From the NCBI GenBank assembly GCA_046758905.1, contig JBHIBC010000015.1, positions 1 to 43,274 of the forward strand: a stretch of 43,274 nucleotides of DNA. The letters run 5' to 3'. The stretch is from JBHIBC01 sp046758905 (lineage in GTDB: Bacteria; Acidobacteriota; Polarisedimenticolia; Gp22-AA2). The position numbers were made by a program, and so were the translations under genes. A model generated the notes under the pieces. That model did no database searches. It had not been told where the DNA came from and saw nothing but the letters and a program-made list of their open reading frames with translations. This document shows, piece by piece, positions 41,878 through 43,274 of this stretch; within the stretch, counting starts at the first letter, position 1; every line of letters begins with the position of its first letter.

Positions 41878-41907
41878 TTCCGCCCTGCGAGCGACCTGTG
41901 CTATTCT
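41878..41907 (+). promoter_or_regulatory. Promoter of hisS
   Basis: TATTCT (41902-41907) is preceded by the extended -10 element TGC. The -35 candidate TTCCGC (41878-41883), 18 bases upstream, is weak. Transcription would start near 41914. Confidence 0.55.
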
Positions 41908-41915
41908 GCACAACT

Positions 41916-41950
41916 CCTTGTCTGTCCGCATGTTGCGGCGGAGCACAAGG
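41916..41950 (+). promoter_or_regulatory. Leader hairpin overlapping the hisS ribosome binding site
   Basis: CCTTGT (41916-41921) can pair with ACAAGG (41945-41950), with an inner stem CCGC (41926-41929) and GCGG (41935-41938). The outer 3' arm contains part of AAGGGG (41947-41952), the likely Shine-Dalgarno sequence 7 bases before the ATG at 41960. The folded form would hinder initiation. Confidence 0.4.
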
Positions 41951-41959
41951 GGCGAAGCG

Positions 41960-43219
41960 ATGATCGAGGCGATCAAAGGGGCGCGCGACATCCTGCCGGC
42001 CGAGGTCGGCCGGTGGCAGCTCGTCGAGGCGCGGGCGAGAAGGACCTTCGACCGCTACGGGTTCCACGAGATCCGCACGCCCATCTTCGAGAGCACGGAG
42101 CTCTTCCAGCGGGGGATCGGGGAGGACAGCGACATCGTCGCCAAGCAGATGTACACCTTCCGGGACCGCAAGGGACGCTCTCTCACCCTGCGGCCCGAGA
42201 GCACCGCGCCGGTGGCCCGGGCCTACATCCAGCACGGCCTGCACCGGGCCTCGGAGCTGCAGCGGCTCTACTACATCGGCCCGATGTTCCGCTACGAGAG
42301 GCCGCAGAAGGGACGCATGCGGCAGTTCTACCAGATCGGGGCCGAGGCGATCGGCAGCGATCACCCCGCCGTGGACGCGGAGACGCTCGAGATGCTGGTG
42401 GCCTTCCTCGACAGCCTCGGCCTCGCGAGCGCGCGGGTCGTGCTGAACTCGGTGGGCTGCCCCGCCTGCCGCCCGGCGTACCGGGCCGCGCTGCTGCGCT
42501 ACCTGGAGCCGCGGGTGGATGGGATGTGCCACGACTGCCGCCGCCGCGTCGAGGTCAACCCGCTGCGGTGCTTCGACTGCAAGGTGGAGGCCGACCGGGA
42601 CCTGATGGCGCGCGCCCCGAACATCCGGGACCACCTCTGCCCCGCCTGCCGGGAGCATTTCGAGCGGGTGCTCGCCTACCTGAGATCGTTCGGGGTGGAG
42701 TTCTCGCTCGACCCGCGCCTCGTCAGAGGGCTGGATTACTACCGCCGCACGGCGTTCGAGGTCGTGCTCCCGGGCCTCGGCGCCCAGAACGCCCTTCTGG
42801 GCGGGGGCCGCTACGACGGGCTGATCGAGGAGCTAGGCGGGCCGCCGGTCCCGGGATTCGGCTTCGCGGTCGGCGAGGACCGGCTGGTCATGATGCTGCC
42901 GGAGGACGCGGGCGCGGCGGACGCGGCGCCGGAGATCTTGATGGTGGCGCTCGGCGAATCGTCGATCGGCCGCGCGCTCCTCCTCGCCCGGAGGCTGCGT
43001 CGGGCCCGGAAGCGCGTGGTGCTCGATCCGCTCCCGCACCGCAGCCTGAGGTCGCAGCTGCGGCGCGCCAACGAGCGCGGCGCCCGCTTCGTCGTGATCC
43101 TCGGCGAGCGGGAGATCGATCGCGGGGAGCTGACGCTCAAGAGGATGTCGGATGGGCGCCAGGCGACGGTCAGGGAGGAGGCCCTCGAGGCCGGCCTCCA
43201 GCAGCTGTCCCATGCCTGA
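41960..43219 (+). CDS. hisS: Histidyl-tRNA synthetase
   Basis: The 419-residue class II synthetase charges tRNA-His. It opens with IEAIKGARDILPAEVGRWQ. Further family motifs are TLRPESTAPVARAYIQHGL, MFRYERPQKGRMRQFYQIGAEAIG, the NPLRCFDCK insertion motif, the histidine-binding VRGLDYYRRTAFEV and LLGGGRYDGLIEELGG. The C-terminal anticodon-binding domain (about 325-419) is intact. I use the ATG at 41960, where the family N-terminus begins. Upstream in-frame codons (TTG 41918, ATG 41930) lie in a leader hairpin. The last 55 bases of the window downstream contain no gene. Confidence 0.97.
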   Translation: MIEAIKGARDILPAEVGRWQLVEARARRTFDRYGFHEIRTPIFESTELFQRGIGEDSDIVAKQMYTFRDRKGRSLTLRPESTAPVARAYIQHGLHRASELQRLYYIGPMFRYERPQKGRMRQFYQIGAEAIGSDHPAVDAETLEMLVAFLDSLGLASARVVLNSVGCPACRPAYRAALLRYLEPRVDGMCHDCRRRVEVNPLRCFDCKVEADRDLMARAPNIRDHLCPACREHFERVLAYLRSFGVEFSLDPRLVRGLDYYRRTAFEVVLPGLGAQNALLGGGRYDGLIEELGGPPVPGFGFAVGEDRLVMMLPEDAGAADAAPEILMVALGESSIGRALLLARRLRRARKRVVLDPLPHRSLRSQLRRANERGARFVVILGEREIDRGELTLKRMSDGRQATVREEALEAGLQQLSHA

Positions 43220-43274
43220 CGTCGCGGCGCGGCCGCGCCGGACCCACCCCTGCGGCGCCCCGCGGCCCGCTGAC

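Noticed and set aside
43225..43240. A perfect 16-bp GC palindrome just after hisS as a terminator
   Set aside because: It has no loop space and no T-run after it; alternating GC palindromes are common at this composition.

Overview
The window is very GC-rich, gene-dense chromosomal DNA from a Gram-negative (diderm) bacterium. Lipoprotein maturation genes (lgt, lspA), a LolB-like lipoprotein, an EnvC-like septal protein and a BamB-like propeller support a double membrane. A DUF4388 protein, a bactofilin, SpoVG in an apparent non-sporulator, a Hanks-type kinase and a sigma-54 enhancer-binding protein fit Acidobacteriota best, with Myxococcota-like groups as the alternative; this is inference from gene content only. 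I see no insertion sequence, integrase, prophage, CRISPR array or rRNA. It reads as core chromosome with some lineage-specific genes.

Layout. (1) 43-2168: a DUF4388 protein on the minus strand, and a cysteine-rich lipoprotein behind a promoter and a hairpin-rich leader. (2) 2290-8359, minus strand: a compact operon ileS-lspA-lgt-rluD-like-DUF2520. It diverges from a plus-strand operon (8482-11326) of cysteine desulfurase, zinc-ribbon/FHA protein and mnmA; the two promoters share their -35 box. A tRNA-Gly(CCC) begins inside the end of mnmA, followed by a bactofilin. (3) 12090-18584: a signalling block with an NtrC-type regulator behind a textbook sigma-54 promoter, a REC-PilZ protein, a CheY-like receiver, an EAL phosphodiesterase with a ruined GGDEF domain, and a three-PAS histidine kinase. 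(4) 18502-22956: an SpoU/TrmH methyltransferase, tsaC, and on the minus strand anmK coupled to a peptide-binding lipoprotein whose frame runs right through tsaC in antisense. (5) 23129-40506: about 17 kb with every gene on the plus strand and almost no gaps. It starts with a membrane phosphodiesterase, an EnvC-like protein, an S41-protease-like protein without its catalytic residues, a YibQ-like deacetylase homologue, a Ser/Thr kinase, a TPR protein and a LolB-like lipoprotein. It then runs into the conserved ispE-spoVG-tRNA-Gln-prs-rplY-pth-rpsF-rpsR-rplI chain, and ends with small membrane proteins, a glutaredoxin-like protein and an isopropylmalate/isocitrate dehydrogenase homologue. (6) 40503-43219: a PQQ-type beta-propeller protein (minus) diverging from hisS (plus).

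How the genes fit together. Most of the window serves translation (ileS, hisS, mnmA, tsaC, rluD-like, SpoU methylase, pth, three ribosomal proteins, L25, two tRNAs) and envelope biogenesis or wall turnover (lgt, lspA, LolB-like, EnvC-like, YibQ-like, anmK). The points most worth a second look are the S41-like pseudopeptidase beside an EnvC-like protein with an incomplete zinc site, the Ser/Thr kinase and FHA genes embedded in envelope and tRNA-thiolation operons, the apparently autoregulated sigma-54 regulator, the leaderless cysteine desulfurase with a shared -35 box, the hairpin covering the hisS ribosome binding site, and the structured leader of the cysteine-rich lipoprotein. I found no clearly self-contained new defence or mobile system.
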